A stretch of 64,000 bases of DNA from JBFWPF01 sp050250135 (GCA_050250135.1 JBFWPF010000003.1:1-64000), one strand, 5' to 3'; counted from the first letter of the stretch, positions 1 to 8,952 are shown. The notes: generated by a model from the letters alone, not told the origin. Translations and numbers: made by a program.

Positions 1-111
1 TTGAATGCCCTGACTAAGGAAAAGACCGTGAAGGTGGGTAAAGCCGGGAAGCGGCTATTGGCAGCTACTGACCCAAGGTACAGAGAAAAGGTTTTGAAAT
101 TATTTTTCTAA
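1..111 (+). CDS. 3' end of an unidentified gene (partial)
   Basis: The frame is open from the first base and ends at TAA at 109-111, giving 36 residues rich in lysine and ending in KVLKLFF. The start lies outside the window. I do not recognise the family from this tail. The base use is less GC-rich than in the neighbours. Its last 12 bases overlap the end of a possible small gene on the other strand. Confidence 0.4.
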   Translation: MNALTKEKTVKVGKAGKRLLAATDPRYREKVLKLFF

Positions 112-234
112 TGTCAAGCACCCTGCCTGCTTGGCTTTGTTTGTTGCCTCAAAGCTCCCCTGCTTCCACCCCTTCTCTTGGGCTGCCCCTGCGTTGAAAA
201 GGTCTTTAAATTCTTTAAAACTCATCGGTTGCAT
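100..234 (-). CDS. possible 44-aa small protein
   Basis: This short frame has an ATG at 234 preceded by a strong Shine-Dalgarno (GGGAGG, six bases before the ATG). It encodes a lysine- and glutamine-rich peptide beginning MQPMSFKEFKDLFNAGAAQE and ending CLTLEK. The composition looks like real coding sequence. It may be a complete small protein or the surviving N-terminus of a longer one. It overlaps tail-to-tail with the partial gene at the left edge. No function can be assigned. Confidence 0.35.
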   Translation of the reverse strand: MQPMSFKEFKDLFNAGAAQEKGWKQGSFEATNKAKQAGCLTLEK

Positions 235-304
235 AACGCACCTCCCTTCTTGGTTTAGAGCGAGCCATTGTGCAGCTTTTGATAATAAAAAGATAGATAT
301 ATAT

Positions 305-679
305 TTATTTAATTACACCCGAAAGGTAGTACCATTGCTCCCCCTCCTTTTTAAAGAGGCTCTCCTCGGTGTAGGCGTGGGAGGGGTCAAGGATAGCGTG
401 AAAGGTCACCCTATCTCCCTCGTTATGAAGGATTTGAAGGCCTGTGAAGGGGTAGGCTTGGGAGAAGGCGAGGATTTCGCGGCGCCACTTCTCCTTATCT
501 TTCAGGTACTTGGGGTTTAGGGGGTGGGTGGTGGCGATGATGTAGTCGGCAAGGCGGAGGGCATAGGCGCTGTAGCGAGAGCGCATCAGGGCTAAGGGGG
601 TGGGAGCAGGACGTCCCTTATGGTAGGGCTGGCAGCAGAGGGGGTAGGGAAGGCCGCTATGGCAGGGGCAATTATTCAT
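305..679 (-). CDS. YchJ-like SEC-C motif protein
   Basis: The 124-aa product starts with a cysteine cluster, CPCHSGLPYPLCC (residues 4-16), which matches the SEC-C zinc-binding motif (CPCGSG..Y..CC) at the start of YchJ/UPF0225 proteins. The rest, with RSRYSAYA near residue 33 and a TTHP motif near residue 51, fits the YchJ core. The length is slightly below the usual 130-160 aa. The biochemical role of the family is not established; a metal-binding, possibly protein-associated role is inferred. The start overlaps the end of the SDR gene by 8 bases, so it is probably translated from the same message as the SDR and leuS. Confidence 0.8.
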   Translation of the reverse strand: MNNCPCHSGLPYPLCCQPYHKGRPAPTPLALMRSRYSAYALRLADYIIATTHPLNPKYLKDKEKWRREILAFSQAYPFTGLQILHNEGDRVTFHAILDPSHAYTEESLFKKEGEQWYYLSGVIK

Positions 680-2060
680 GTTGGGCTATGCTTTTGGCCA
701 TTTTGGGGAAGAGGATGAGGTGGACGGGATAGAGGCTCCACCAGTAGAGGCGGCCGAGGAGGCCGCGAGGACGGAAGGTGGCGGTCTGATGGAGTGTTGT
801 GCCCTCTATGCGGAACTCAAGCCAGGCCTCGCCAGGGAGTTTCATCTCAGCGTAGAGGAGGAGGCGACCTGCCGCCTTGTCAGCCACGAGGACCCGCCAG
901 AAGTCGAGGATGTCGCCCGGGTTTAGGTTGCGGGGATCGGTCCGGCCGCGGCGGAGGCCCACCCCCCCGAGCCACTTATCGATTTTGCCCCGGATCAGCC
1001 ACGCCCAATCCATGGCGTACCAGCCGCGCAGGCCCCCGATCTGCCAAACGTTTTCGAGGAGGTGGGCCCCTTGCGCCGAGGTGGTGTAGTGATACGCTCC
1101 CCTATCGGGCACCTGGATGTAGTCGGCGAGGTTGTGGGTGAGGAGGTTGTCTCCCCAGGCATCGCGCCAGGAGGAGAGGATGGCGTTTTGGCTGATCTTC
1201 GAGAAGGCGCGGCCGACCGCCTCCTCGTAGCCGATGCAGGTGTGAGGGAAGAGGGTGGTGATCGCGCTCTCTTGGCAAACAGCGTCGGAGGTAAGGCTTT
1301 CGACCAGGCTGCGGGCAAGGGAAAAGCTAGTTGAGGTGACCAAGAGAAGCCAGTAGGAGGAGAGGTGGGGCGTGAGGAAAGGAACGGAAAGGATGCGCCG
1401 CTTAAGGCCCCGAACTTTAGCAAAGCGGTAGAGCATCTCTTTGTAGGTAAGGATGTCGGGGCCGCCGATATCGAATGACTTTCCGATGGCGTCAGGGTGA
1501 TCCAGGGTAGCGGTAAGGTAGTGGAGGGCATCAAAGATAGCGATCGGCTGGCAAAGGGAGGAGACCCACTTAGGAGCGACCATAAAGGGGAGCTTTTCAA
1601 CGAGGTCGCGGATGATCTCAAAGGAGGCGCTGCCGGAGCCGATGATGATGCCAGCGCGGAGTGTGGTGACCGGTGTGGAGCCCGAGCGGAGGATCTCTTC
1701 GACTTCATGGCGGGAGGCGAGGTGGCGGGAGGTCTTTGCCGCTCCCGATAGGCCGCTGAGGTAGATCACTTGCCGCATCGGTTTTGCCCAGGCGGTGAAG
1801 TTCTCGGCCATGTGGCGGTCGATTTCGGGGAAGTGTTTCCAGCTGGTCCCCATCGCGTGGACAAGGTAGTAGGCGGCATCGACGGGGGGAAATGGCGGGA
1901 GGGTTTTGGGGTCGCGCAGGTCCCCTACTAGCGAGATGACGCCGGGAGATGGGGGTGTGGGGTAGCGGGTGAGCGTGTAGACCTCGTGACCTTGCTGGAG
2001 AAGGAGGGGCAGGAGCCGCTTACCGATATAGCCACTGGCACCGGTAAGGAGGATCCTCAT
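672..2060 (-). CDS. SDR-family NAD(P)-binding protein with DUF2867
   Basis: The 462-aa protein begins with a Rossmann glycine motif, TGASGYIGKRL (residues 6-16), typical of atypical short-chain dehydrogenases of the YbjT/NmrA type. A YLVHAMG stretch near residue 65 and YLSGLSG near residue 99 follow. The last 150 residues (DWAWLIRGKIDKWLGG, then DILDFWRV) match DUF2867, the usual C-terminal partner in this family. The substrate is unknown. The ATG overlaps the leuS stop by four bases, so translation is probably coupled to leuS. Confidence 0.8.
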   Translation of the reverse strand: MRILLTGASGYIGKRLLPLLLQQGHEVYTLTRYPTPPSPGVISLVGDLRDPKTLPPFPPVDAAYYLVHAMGTSWKHFPEIDRHMAENFTAWAKPMRQVIYLSGLSGAAKTSRHLASRHEVEEILRSGSTPVTTLRAGIIIGSGSASFEIIRDLVEKLPFMVAPKWVSSLCQPIAIFDALHYLTATLDHPDAIGKSFDIGGPDILTYKEMLYRFAKVRGLKRRILSVPFLTPHLSSYWLLLVTSTSFSLARSLVESLTSDAVCQESAITTLFPHTCIGYEEAVGRAFSKISQNAILSSWRDAWGDNLLTHNLADYIQVPDRGAYHYTTSAQGAHLLENVWQIGGLRGWYAMDWAWLIRGKIDKWLGGVGLRRGRTDPRNLNPGDILDFWRVLVADKAAGRLLLYAEMKLPGEAWLEFRIEGTTLHQTATFRPRGLLGRLYWWSLYPVHLILFPKMAKSIAQHE

Positions 2061-4543
2061 GGGATCACGAAGTTGAGGAGGCGGTTGGGAACGAATATGA
2101 CCTTTTGGATTGTGCCGGTAAGGTGGCGGGAGATGTTGGGGTCCTCTTTGGCGAGGCTCACGATGGTCTCTTCGTCCTCATCTTTGGGGAGGTCAAAGCG
2201 GCCCCTCAGTTTGCCGTTGACCTGGACGACGTAGGTGACCGTTTCGTCGACGAGGTGGTGAGGATCGACGGTGGGCCACGGTGCGTGAGTGATGGAGGGA
2301 CTTTGGCCTAGGAGCTCCCAGATCTCTTCGGCAAGGTGGGGCGCGAAGGGAGCAAGAGCTTGTGTGGCTAGTTTGAGGGCGCTCTTAGGCGGGCTTTCGA
2401 GTTTGGAGAGGGCGTTGACAAACTCCATCAGCTTGGCGATGGCAACGTTAAAGTGGAGCGTTTCGATGGCGTTTTCAACGGCGTGGACAAGGCGGTGGGC
2501 TAGGCGGGTTGCATCGCGGTTTTCGGTGTCGGTTGCACTGGTGGCCAGTTCGTAGAAGCGGGCAAGGAAGCGGCGGCATCCGTTGACACTATCGGTCTGC
2601 CAGATCTTCTCCCGGTCGAGCGGCCCCATAAACATCTCGTAGAGGCGGAGGGAATCGGCCCCAAAGTCCTCGATGATCTCGTCGGGATTGACGACGTTGA
2701 GCTTCGACTTGGACATCTTTTCGATCTGGCTCTCGAGCTTTTCGTTCGTCTCTTTGTGGAAGTGCTCCCCTCCCCTTTCGACAACGTCGTCTGGGCTGAC
2801 ATAGAGGCCGCCCGACTTTTTGTAGGAGCGGGCGGTGACCATCCCTTGGTTGAAGAGGCGGGGAAAGGGCTCTTTGGTATGGACGACACCGAGGTCGTAG
2901 AGGACCTTATGCCAAAAGCGAGCGTAGAGGAGGTGAAGGACGGCGTGTTCAGCGCCGCCGACATAGAGGTCGACGGGGAGCCAGTAGCGCTGAGCGCCGT
3001 CATCACAGATCGCTTCGTCGTTGTGGGGATCGCAAAAGCGGAGGTAGTACCAGCAGGAGCCGGCCCACTGGGGCATAGTGTTGGTCTCGCGCCGGGCTGG
3101 TTTTCCGGAGATGGGGTCGGTCGTGTTGACCCAGCCAGGGACGGAGGCGAGGGGGCTTTGGGCGTCGCTGGAGGGTTTGTAGCTTTCGACTTCGGGCGGA
3201 AGAAGGGGGAGTTCGTCGAGCTCGAGGGGGCGGATGGTGCCGTCCGAGAGGTGGAGGAGGGGCATCGGCTCCCCCCAGTAGCGCTGACGGGAGAAGAGCC
3301 AGTCGCGCAGGCGGTACTGGACGGTGTGGCGCCCCTTGCTGTGCTTCTCGAGCCACCAGATCGCCTTTTCCTTGGCCTGAGGGGTATCGAGGCCGTTGAG
3401 GTCGAAGTCCCCCGACTGGCTGTTGATGTGGATCCCCTCGGCGGGGTAGCACCCTGCCGTTTCGGGAGGGGGGGCAACGACAGGGAGGAGCGGGAGGTTG
3501 TATTTGAGCGCAAAGGCATGGTCCCGCTCGTCGTGGGCAGGGACCGCCATCACAGCGCCTGTCCCGTAGCTCATCAGGACGTAGTCGGCCACCCAAATGG
3601 GGAGGGGCTGGCCGGTGACGGGATGCTCAGCGTAGGCGCCGGTAAAGACACCGGTTTTCTCCTTGGCCAGCTCGGTCCGGTCGAGGTCGCTCTTGTTGCG
3701 AGATAAGGTCTGATAATCGGCAACGGCGGGATTGGTGGCGAGCGATTCGAGTAAGGGGTGCTCGGGGGCAAGGACGAGGTAGGAGACCCCCATCAGGGTG
3801 TTGTGGCAGGTGGTAAAGACTTCAATTGGGCCGGCGGGGGTGGCAAAGGCGATGGTGGCCCCCTCGCTGCGGCCAATCCAGTGGCGCTGGAGGGCCTTAA
3901 TCCCCTGGGGCCAATCGAGCTCGTCGAGGTCGCTTAGGAGCCGCTCGGCATACTCGGTGATCTTGAGGACCCACTGCTTGAGGGGGCGCCTCTCAACGGG
4001 ATGCCCCCCCTCCTTCGAGAGGCCATTCTCCACCTCTTCATTGGCCAGAACGCTGCCAAGGGCGGGGCAGTAGTTGATAGGCATCTCGGCCTCATAGGCG
4101 AGTCCCCGCTTATAGAGCTGCGTGAAGATCCACTGGGTCCACTTGTAGAACTTGGGATCGCTCGTCCGGATCTCCCGGCTCCAGTCGTAGGCAAGGCCGA
4201 GCATCTTGAGCTGCCGCTTGTAGGTCGCAATATTCGCTTCGGTGGTGATAGCGGGGTGCTGGCCGGTCCGGATGGCGTATTGCTCGGCGGGAAGGCCAAA
4301 GCTGTCCCACCCCATCGGGTGGAGGACATCAAACCCCTTCGCCCATTTGTAGCGGGCTAAGATGTCGGTGGCGGTGTAGCCGATCGGGTGGCCGACATGG
4401 AGGCCGGCCCCCGACGGGTAGGGGAACATATCGAGGACGTAGTATTTCTTCCCCTCCCCTTTTGCCTTGAAAGTGGCCCGCTCTTCCCAGAACTTCTGCC
4501 ACTTCTTCTCAATTTTTTTGTGATGGTATTTTCCGGGCTGCAT
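2057..4543 (-). CDS. leuS: leucyl-tRNA synthetase
   Basis: LeuS charges tRNA-Leu with leucine in the cytoplasm. The 828-aa protein has the class I HIGH box as HVGH (residues 49-52), the KMSKS box as EKMSKSKLN (near residue 609), the CP1 editing region (GTGAVMAVPAHDERD, near residue 330) and a C-terminal anticodon-binding domain. Length is normal for bacterial LeuS. It is the first gene of a minus-strand unit leuS-SDR-ychJ and is divergent from rnr across a 48-base gap that must hold both promoters. Confidence 0.97.
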   Translation of the reverse strand: MQPGKYHHKKIEKKWQKFWEERATFKAKGEGKKYYVLDMFPYPSGAGLHVGHPIGYTATDILARYKWAKGFDVLHPMGWDSFGLPAEQYAIRTGQHPAITTEANIATYKRQLKMLGLAYDWSREIRTSDPKFYKWTQWIFTQLYKRGLAYEAEMPINYCPALGSVLANEEVENGLSKEGGHPVERRPLKQWVLKITEYAERLLSDLDELDWPQGIKALQRHWIGRSEGATIAFATPAGPIEVFTTCHNTLMGVSYLVLAPEHPLLESLATNPAVADYQTLSRNKSDLDRTELAKEKTGVFTGAYAEHPVTGQPLPIWVADYVLMSYGTGAVMAVPAHDERDHAFALKYNLPLLPVVAPPPETAGCYPAEGIHINSQSGDFDLNGLDTPQAKEKAIWWLEKHSKGRHTVQYRLRDWLFSRQRYWGEPMPLLHLSDGTIRPLELDELPLLPPEVESYKPSSDAQSPLASVPGWVNTTDPISGKPARRETNTMPQWAGSCWYYLRFCDPHNDEAICDDGAQRYWLPVDLYVGGAEHAVLHLLYARFWHKVLYDLGVVHTKEPFPRLFNQGMVTARSYKKSGGLYVSPDDVVERGGEHFHKETNEKLESQIEKMSKSKLNVVNPDEIIEDFGADSLRLYEMFMGPLDREKIWQTDSVNGCRRFLARFYELATSATDTENRDATRLAHRLVHAVENAIETLHFNVAIAKLMEFVNALSKLESPPKSALKLATQALAPFAPHLAEEIWELLGQSPSITHAPWPTVDPHHLVDETVTYVVQVNGKLRGRFDLPKDEDEETIVSLAKEDPNISRHLTGTIQKVIFVPNRLLNFVIP

Positions 4544-4591
4544 GAATGGTAAGGATAGTCAGAAGCGGGAATAAATGGTAGACTCGCCCCC

Positions 4592-6475
4592 ATGTGTGCA
4601 AAGCAAGCGATTACGGGGAAAATCTCGGTCCACAGGCGGGGCTTTGGTTTTGTCGAGGTGGTGGGGGGCGAGGACCTGTTCATTCCGAGAAAGGGAATGG
4701 GAGGGGCGGCCCAAGGCGATACCGTTAAGGCCCGGGTAACGGGCGCCGGCAAGGAGGGGAAGGGGCCCGAAGGGGAGGTGGTCGAGGTCTTGCAGCGGGC
4801 CCGCTCAGAGCTGACCTGCCTCGTCCTCTCAGCAAAGGGGACCAAAGGGGTAGCGGTCTCTCCCCTGCTCGAAGAGGAGCGGCGGGTCGAATTTTCTGCG
4901 AGCGAGAGGCTTAAGCCGGGGACCTGGATTACCGTTAAGGTAAAGGAGTGGGGATCAGGGGTGCAGCCGGTTACGGGGACCTTTAAGGAGAAGATCGGCC
5001 ACATCGACGACCCCTCTAAGGATATCCCAGTCGCCTGCCTCGCTTTTGAAATACCCGAGCGGTTTCCCAAGCGGGTGGCAGCGGAGGCTAAAGGGTTCGG
5101 GACGACGGTCCGCCCCGCCGACCTCGAAGGGCGCAAGGACTTGCGCGACCTGCCCACCATCACGATCGACCCCGAAACGGCCAAAGACTTTGACGACGCT
5201 CTCAGCCTAAGCAAGGATAAGCGGGGCCACTTTCACCTAACGGTCCACATTGCCGATGTCTCCCACTATGTGAGGCGGGGAAGCGATCTCGACGAGGAGG
5301 CGCATCTGCGCTCCAACTCGACCTACTTTCCAGGCAAGTGTGTCCCCATGCTCCCCCCCGAGCTCTCCGATAATTTGTGCAGCCTAAAGGCTAACGTCAA
5401 CCGCCTTGCCGTCTCGGTCGAGATGACCTTCAGTCCGGCGGGCAAGATGACCCGCTACGAGATCTTCCGGTCTGTTATTCGGAGCCGTAAGCGCTTTTCC
5501 TACGAGGAGGCGATGAAGGTGCTCGAGAAAAAGGTGAAGAGCCCCTTTGCTCCCCTGCTGAGCGAGATGGTCGAGCTTTGCCACCTGCTCAAAAAGAAGC
5601 GGCGGGAGCGGGGCTCAGTTGAGTTTGCCCTCCCCGAGGTGGTGGTCCAGGTCGATGGGAAGGGGAAGCCGACCGGCACAAAACTCGTCGAATATGACAT
5701 CACCCATCAGCTCGTCGAGGAGTTTATGCTCAAGGCGAATGAGACGGTGGCAACCCACCTGACCAAGTTGGGGCGGGGGCTCACCTACCGGGTCCATGAA
5801 GCCCCCTCAGAGGGGGATCTCGACGGGTTTTTCCGCTTAGCGGCCGCCTTCGGTTTTCGCCTCCCTCCCGAGCCCACCCCAACCGACCTGCAGGCTCTCT
5901 TCGACAAGGCGCAAAAGAGCCCTCACGGCCCCCACTTGGCGATCGCCTTTATTCGGAGCATGAAGCTGGCGACCTATTCGTCTGATAATGTTGGGCACTA
6001 TGGCCTCTCGCTCGAGCACTACTGCCACTTCACCAGCCCTATCCGCCGCTACGCCGACCTTCTCGTCCACCGGACCCTCTTTGAGAATCCCTACACCGAG
6101 GAGGAGATCAAAGAGATCGCCCACACCACCTCTCGGCAGGAGCGGATTTCGGCGCGCGCCGAAAACGAAGTGCTCGCTTTGAAAAAGCTTCGCCTTCTCG
6201 ATATGCACCACCAGAAGAGCCCTCTCAGGGAGTGGACAGCGGTGGTTGCCGAGGTAAAACCCTTTGGGATCTCGTTAGAGATCGTCGATCTGATGCTCGA
6301 CGCCTTTATCCACATCTCCGACCTCGGGGAGGACTACTACCTCTTCGACCCCCATACCCTTTCGCTGAAGGGGCGCCGCTGGGGCGAAACCTTCCGTACC
6401 GGAGAGACGGTAACGGTCCGACTCGAGAGCCTTAACTTGATCACCCGGGAGTGCCGATGGACCTTAGTCGACTGA
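4592..6475 (+). CDS. rnr: ribonuclease R / RNase II family exoribonuclease
   Basis: This 3'-5' exoribonuclease degrades structured RNA. The 627-aa protein carries the RNB catalytic signature TIDPETAKDFDDALSL (near residue 192) with the metal-binding aspartates, and PMLPPELSDNLCSL further on. An S1 RNA-binding domain covers roughly the last 80 residues (VVAEVKPFGISLEI). It is shorter than E. coli RNase R (813 aa) because the N-terminal extension is reduced. The ATG at 4592 follows the divergent leuS promoter gap. It overlaps the following rhodanese gene by 25 bases. Confidence 0.93.
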   Translation: MCAKQAITGKISVHRRGFGFVEVVGGEDLFIPRKGMGGAAQGDTVKARVTGAGKEGKGPEGEVVEVLQRARSELTCLVLSAKGTKGVAVSPLLEEERRVEFSASERLKPGTWITVKVKEWGSGVQPVTGTFKEKIGHIDDPSKDIPVACLAFEIPERFPKRVAAEAKGFGTTVRPADLEGRKDLRDLPTITIDPETAKDFDDALSLSKDKRGHFHLTVHIADVSHYVRRGSDLDEEAHLRSNSTYFPGKCVPMLPPELSDNLCSLKANVNRLAVSVEMTFSPAGKMTRYEIFRSVIRSRKRFSYEEAMKVLEKKVKSPFAPLLSEMVELCHLLKKKRRERGSVEFALPEVVVQVDGKGKPTGTKLVEYDITHQLVEEFMLKANETVATHLTKLGRGLTYRVHEAPSEGDLDGFFRLAAAFGFRLPPEPTPTDLQALFDKAQKSPHGPHLAIAFIRSMKLATYSSDNVGHYGLSLEHYCHFTSPIRRYADLLVHRTLFENPYTEEEIKEIAHTTSRQERISARAENEVLALKKLRLLDMHHQKSPLREWTAVVAEVKPFGISLEIVDLMLDAFIHISDLGEDYYLFDPHTLSLKGRRWGETFRTGETVTVRLESLNLITRECRWTLVD

Positions 6476-6795
6476 TCCGCCCCTTTCGAAAGGGGCCCTC
6501 CCTGGAAAAGATCTGGAGCGAGGTGGAGCGGGGTGAGGCGCTTCTTATCGATGTGAGGAGCCAGGAGGAGTGGGAGGCGGGGCACGTGACCTTTGCCCAC
6601 CACTTCCCTACCTCGGCTCTACAAAAGGGGCACCTCCCCGACCACCTCCCCAAGGATAAAATTCTCTACCTCCATTGCCAAAGTGGCGGGCGGGTCCGGC
6701 GGGTCCTCCCCCTAATGAAAAGGGCCTTTCCCCGAGTGGTCCCCTTACGCTATAATGTCGCCGATTTCCGCAGCGCAGGCTGGCCAGTCAGATGA
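6451..6795 (+). CDS. rhodanese-like sulfurtransferase domain protein
   Basis: A single rhodanese domain of 114 aa. LLIDVRSQEEWEAGHV is the family's N-terminal signature, and the active-site loop CQSGGR supplies the catalytic cysteine that would carry a persulfide. The partner or sulfur acceptor cannot be told from sequence. The listed start is GTG at 6451; an in-frame ATG lies at 6457. The gene starts inside the end of rnr, and its TGA overlaps the ATG of mpg, so rnr, this gene and mpg form a tightly packed unit. Confidence 0.85.
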   Translation: MPMDLSRLIRPFRKGPSLEKIWSEVERGEALLIDVRSQEEWEAGHVTFAHHFPTSALQKGHLPDHLPKDKILYLHCQSGGRVRRVLPLMKRAFPRVVPLRYNVADFRSAGWPVR

Positions 6796-7340
6796 TCCCC
6801 TCCTCCTTTTTCGAACAGCTCGATGTGGTGGCGGTAGCCGAGAGGCTGATCGGCAAACGTCTCCTCTCCCGTAAAGGGGGTCAGGTAACGGGGGGGATTA
6901 TCACCGAAACCGAGGCCTACCGGGCACCGGAAGACAAGGCCTCCCACGCCTACGGGATGCGGAGGACCCGCCGAACCGAAACGCTCTTTGGCCCCCCCGC
7001 AACGGCCTACATCTACCTCTGCTACGGGATCCATTCCCTCCTTAATATCGTGACCGGCCCCATCGGTACCCCCCATGCCGTCCTGATCCGCGCTCTGGAA
7101 CCAACAGAGGGGGTCGAGGTAATGGAGGGGCGGCGGGGGGGGAAACGCCCCCTCGCAGGAGGACCAGGAACCCTTTGCCAAGCCCTTGGCCTCACCACTA
7201 GGGACGATGGGACCCCTCTCGGAAAGAGGCTCTGGATTGAGGAGGGCCCCCCCCTCGCCCAAACGATCCAGAGCGGCCCACGCATTGGGATCGACTATGC
7301 TGAGGAATGGGCTAGCCAACCTTGGCGCTTTTACTTATAG
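6792..7340 (+). CDS. mpg: DNA-3-methyladenine glycosylase (Aag/MPG type)
   Basis: This enzyme removes alkylated purines to start base-excision repair. The 182-aa protein has the family signatures ITETEAYRAPEDKASHAYGM (near residues 36-56), the RRTRRTETLFGPP segment, YIYLCYGIHSLLNIVT with the conserved tyrosine, and VLIRALEP followed by LAGGPGTLCQALGL. Length is typical. The ATG overlaps the rhodanese stop (ATGA), indicating coupled translation. Confidence 0.93.
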   Translation: MIPSSFFEQLDVVAVAERLIGKRLLSRKGGQVTGGIITETEAYRAPEDKASHAYGMRRTRRTETLFGPPATAYIYLCYGIHSLLNIVTGPIGTPHAVLIRALEPTEGVEVMEGRRGGKRPLAGGPGTLCQALGLTTRDDGTPLGKRLWIEEGPPLAQTIQSGPRIGIDYAEEWASQPWRFYL

Positions 7341-7349
7341 GAAAGGGAT

Positions 7350-8042
7350 ATGAAAAAATACTTCGCGACAGGCCTTGTGATCCTCCTTCCGGTCGTCTTG
7401 ACGATCACGATCCTGATCTTCTTGGTGAACCTCTTGACAGGACCCTTTATCGGCGCCCTCGAAAGCGCCATTAGCGGCAGCCCCTGGGCCCAGCACCTCT
7501 ACCAGGTACCGGGAGCCAAAACGATCATCCACTACGGCGCCCAGATCCTCATCCTCGTCTTCTTTTTCTTCTTCACCGTCTTCTTGGGGATGTTGGGCCG
7601 CTGGTTCTTCTTCAAGTGGCTCCTTAACCTGGGGGACTACCTCCTCCATCGGATCCCACTGGTCAACAAGGTTTACAAAACGACCCAGGACATCATCAAA
7701 ACGGTTTTTTCCGCCAAGGATCGCTCCTTTAAGCAGGTCGTGATGGTCCCCTTTCCCATGGCGGGGACCTACTGCTTAGGGCTGGTGAGCGGGGAGGCTC
7801 CCCCTAAGTGTAAAGCAAGCGCCAAGAGCGACCTGATCTCGGTCTTTGTCGCGACCACCCCTAACCCCACCTCAGGTTTCCTGATGATGTACCCGCGGGA
7901 GGCCTGCATCTTCGTCGATGTCAAGGTCGAAGAGGCCGTAAAGTTTATTATTTCCTGCGGTGTCATCCACCACGGGACCCACACTCCACCAGAGCCCGAA
8001 GCGGTAGCCGAGCAAATTAAAGGAGAGGCAGTTGAACCTTAA
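7350..8042 (+). CDS. DUF502 membrane protein
   Basis: The 230-aa protein has two long hydrophobic segments, at about residues 5-30 and 62-85 (ILILVFFFFFTVFLGMLG), followed by the family motif RIPLVNKVYKTTQDI and a soluble C-terminal domain (KQVVMVPFPMAGTYCLGLVSG). This layout is that of DUF502 proteins, which are widespread in bacteria and of unknown function. It starts nine bases after mpg and is probably the last gene of the rnr unit. Repeat R1-1 begins 28 bases after its stop. Confidence 0.85.
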   Translation: MKKYFATGLVILLPVVLTITILIFLVNLLTGPFIGALESAISGSPWAQHLYQVPGAKTIIHYGAQILILVFFFFFTVFLGMLGRWFFFKWLLNLGDYLLHRIPLVNKVYKTTQDIIKTVFSAKDRSFKQVVMVPFPMAGTYCLGLVSGEAPPKCKASAKSDLISVFVATTPNPTSGFLMMYPREACIFVDVKVEEAVKFIISCGVIHHGTHTPPEPEAVAEQIKGEAVEP

Positions 8043-8070
8043 GGGGCGCAGTGGTAGACTCCCCCTTCGA

Positions 8071-8229
8071 ACCCCTGATTGCGACCCATCGTCCAGGGGG
8101 CGCGGCAGATGGTGGTCAGATAGTGCACATCGTGACAAGGCCAGGTCTTTAGACCTGGGTGCGGAGGGATGTCCGCTAGATGGCCGCCAGCTGTCGATGC
8201 CCTCTGGGCGATAGGTCGCAATCAGGGGT
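8071..8229. repeat. R1 palindromic repeat, copy 1 (MITE-like)
   Basis: A 159-bp non-coding element with inverted ends starting ACCCCTGATTGCGACC; the two 30-base arms differ at three positions. The apex is a hairpin, CCAGGTC-TTTA-GACCTGG. It is nearly identical to the copy at 49508-49666 and related in inverted orientation to those at 27296 and 32841. The flanking triplets are CGA and CCA, an imperfect match, whereas the other copies have exact 3-bp duplications. Confidence 0.85.
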
Positions 8230-8248
8230 CCAATCTAGGAGACCTCTT

Positions 8249-8422
8249 ATGACCAGAATGTACAAGCAGCAAGAGCGGCGGGGCGTGTCCCCTCGCAGGC
8301 CGAAAATTGGCGGCTCCAAAACAGGGGCAAAAAAGGATAACCTTTCAAAAGGGTACCGAGAGCACGAGAATGCCCTCGGCGGAGGCCAAGGATTTTTTCC
8401 AAAGGTAGAGAAGCATGTCTAG
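8249..8422 (+). CDS. 57-aa basic protein of unknown function
   Basis: The ATG at 8249 follows an AGGAG Shine-Dalgarno with seven bases of spacing, just downstream of R1-1. The product is a short basic protein, beginning MTRMYKQQERRGVSPRRPKI and ending GFFPKVEKHV, with many Arg, Lys and Gly residues. I do not recognise it with certainty. The end overlaps the start of the PVC small basic protein gene by eight bases, so the two are probably co-translated, which suggests an RNA- or ribosome-related role by association only. Confidence 0.6.
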   Translation: MTRMYKQQERRGVSPRRPKIGGSKTGAKKDNLSKGYREHENALGGGQGFFPKVEKHV

Positions 8423-8573
8423 ACATCCCAGTTATGGCAAGGCCGGTGGCGGCGAGCAGAAGCGGAACGTTCTCAAGCGGTTTGAGCGGATCGATGTCCT
8501 CCGCAAGCTGGGCCGCTGGAAGGATGGGGAGAATAAGCGGGTAACCGGCCTCCCCAAGACCCCCGTCCAATAA
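8415..8573 (+). CDS. PVC-superphylum small basic protein
   Basis: A 52-aa basic protein. The pattern S.HPS...RNVLKR.ERI..L...G.W..G......GLPK matches the small basic protein family shared by Planctomycetes, Verrucomicrobia and Chlamydiae (the family TIGR04137, as I recall it), described as a signature protein of the PVC superphylum and suspected to bind ribosomal RNA. The key segment is RNVLKRFERIDVLRKLGRWK (residues 17-36). The gene overlaps the upstream 57-aa gene and is followed after 25 bases by the GGQ protein. It supports the phylum assignment. Confidence 0.8.
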   Translation: MSRHPSYGKAGGGEQKRNVLKRFERIDVLRKLGRWKDGENKRVTGLPKTPVQ

Positions 8574-8598
8574 ATCCCCATTTGATTAAAGTGGGCGG

Positions 8599-8952
8599 AT
8601 GGAGAAAATTGTCCTCCCCCCTTCCGATGAGGAGCTGTTAGCCCAGTGCACGGTCCAGACCTACCGGGCCAGCGGCAAAGGGGGGCAGCATGTCAATGTA
8701 ACCGACAGCGCTGTCCGCCTGATCCACAAGCCGAGCGGCATCCGAGTCAGCTGCCAGCGGGAGCGGAGCCAGTTTCAGAATAAGCAGATCTGCCTTAAGC
8801 GGCTTAGGCAAAAGGTCGACGAGCTCAACTACCGCCCCCCTAAAAGAATTTCTACAAAGATCCCCCGGGGAGCCAAAGAGGAGCGACTTCGGGAGAAGGC
8901 CAAGCGATCGGCCAAAAAAAGGCTACGGGGCCGGCCAGAGACCGACTCTTAA
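8599..8952 (+). CDS. release-factor-like GGQ-domain protein
   Basis: The 117-aa product contains the RF-1 domain core RASGKGGQHVN (GGQ at residues 28-30), the motif that triggers peptidyl-tRNA hydrolysis, followed by SGIRVSCQRERSQFQNK and a very basic C-terminal tail. It lacks the codon-recognition domains of RF1 and RF2, so it belongs with the small GGQ proteins (RF-like/ArfB-type) thought to rescue stalled ribosomes. It is not clear whether the tail is equivalent to that of ArfB. It follows two small basic protein genes with possible ribosome links. Confidence 0.85.
   Translation: MEKIVLPPSDEELLAQCTVQTYRASGKGGQHVNVTDSAVRLIHKPSGIRVSCQRERSQFQNKQICLKRLRQKVDELNYRPPKRISTKIPRGAKEERLREKAKRSAKKRLRGRPETDS

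Noticed and set aside
8071..8229. An exact target duplication for R1 copy 1
   Set aside because: The flanking triplets are CGA and CCA. One mismatch makes this suggestive only, so I did not count it with the other three.
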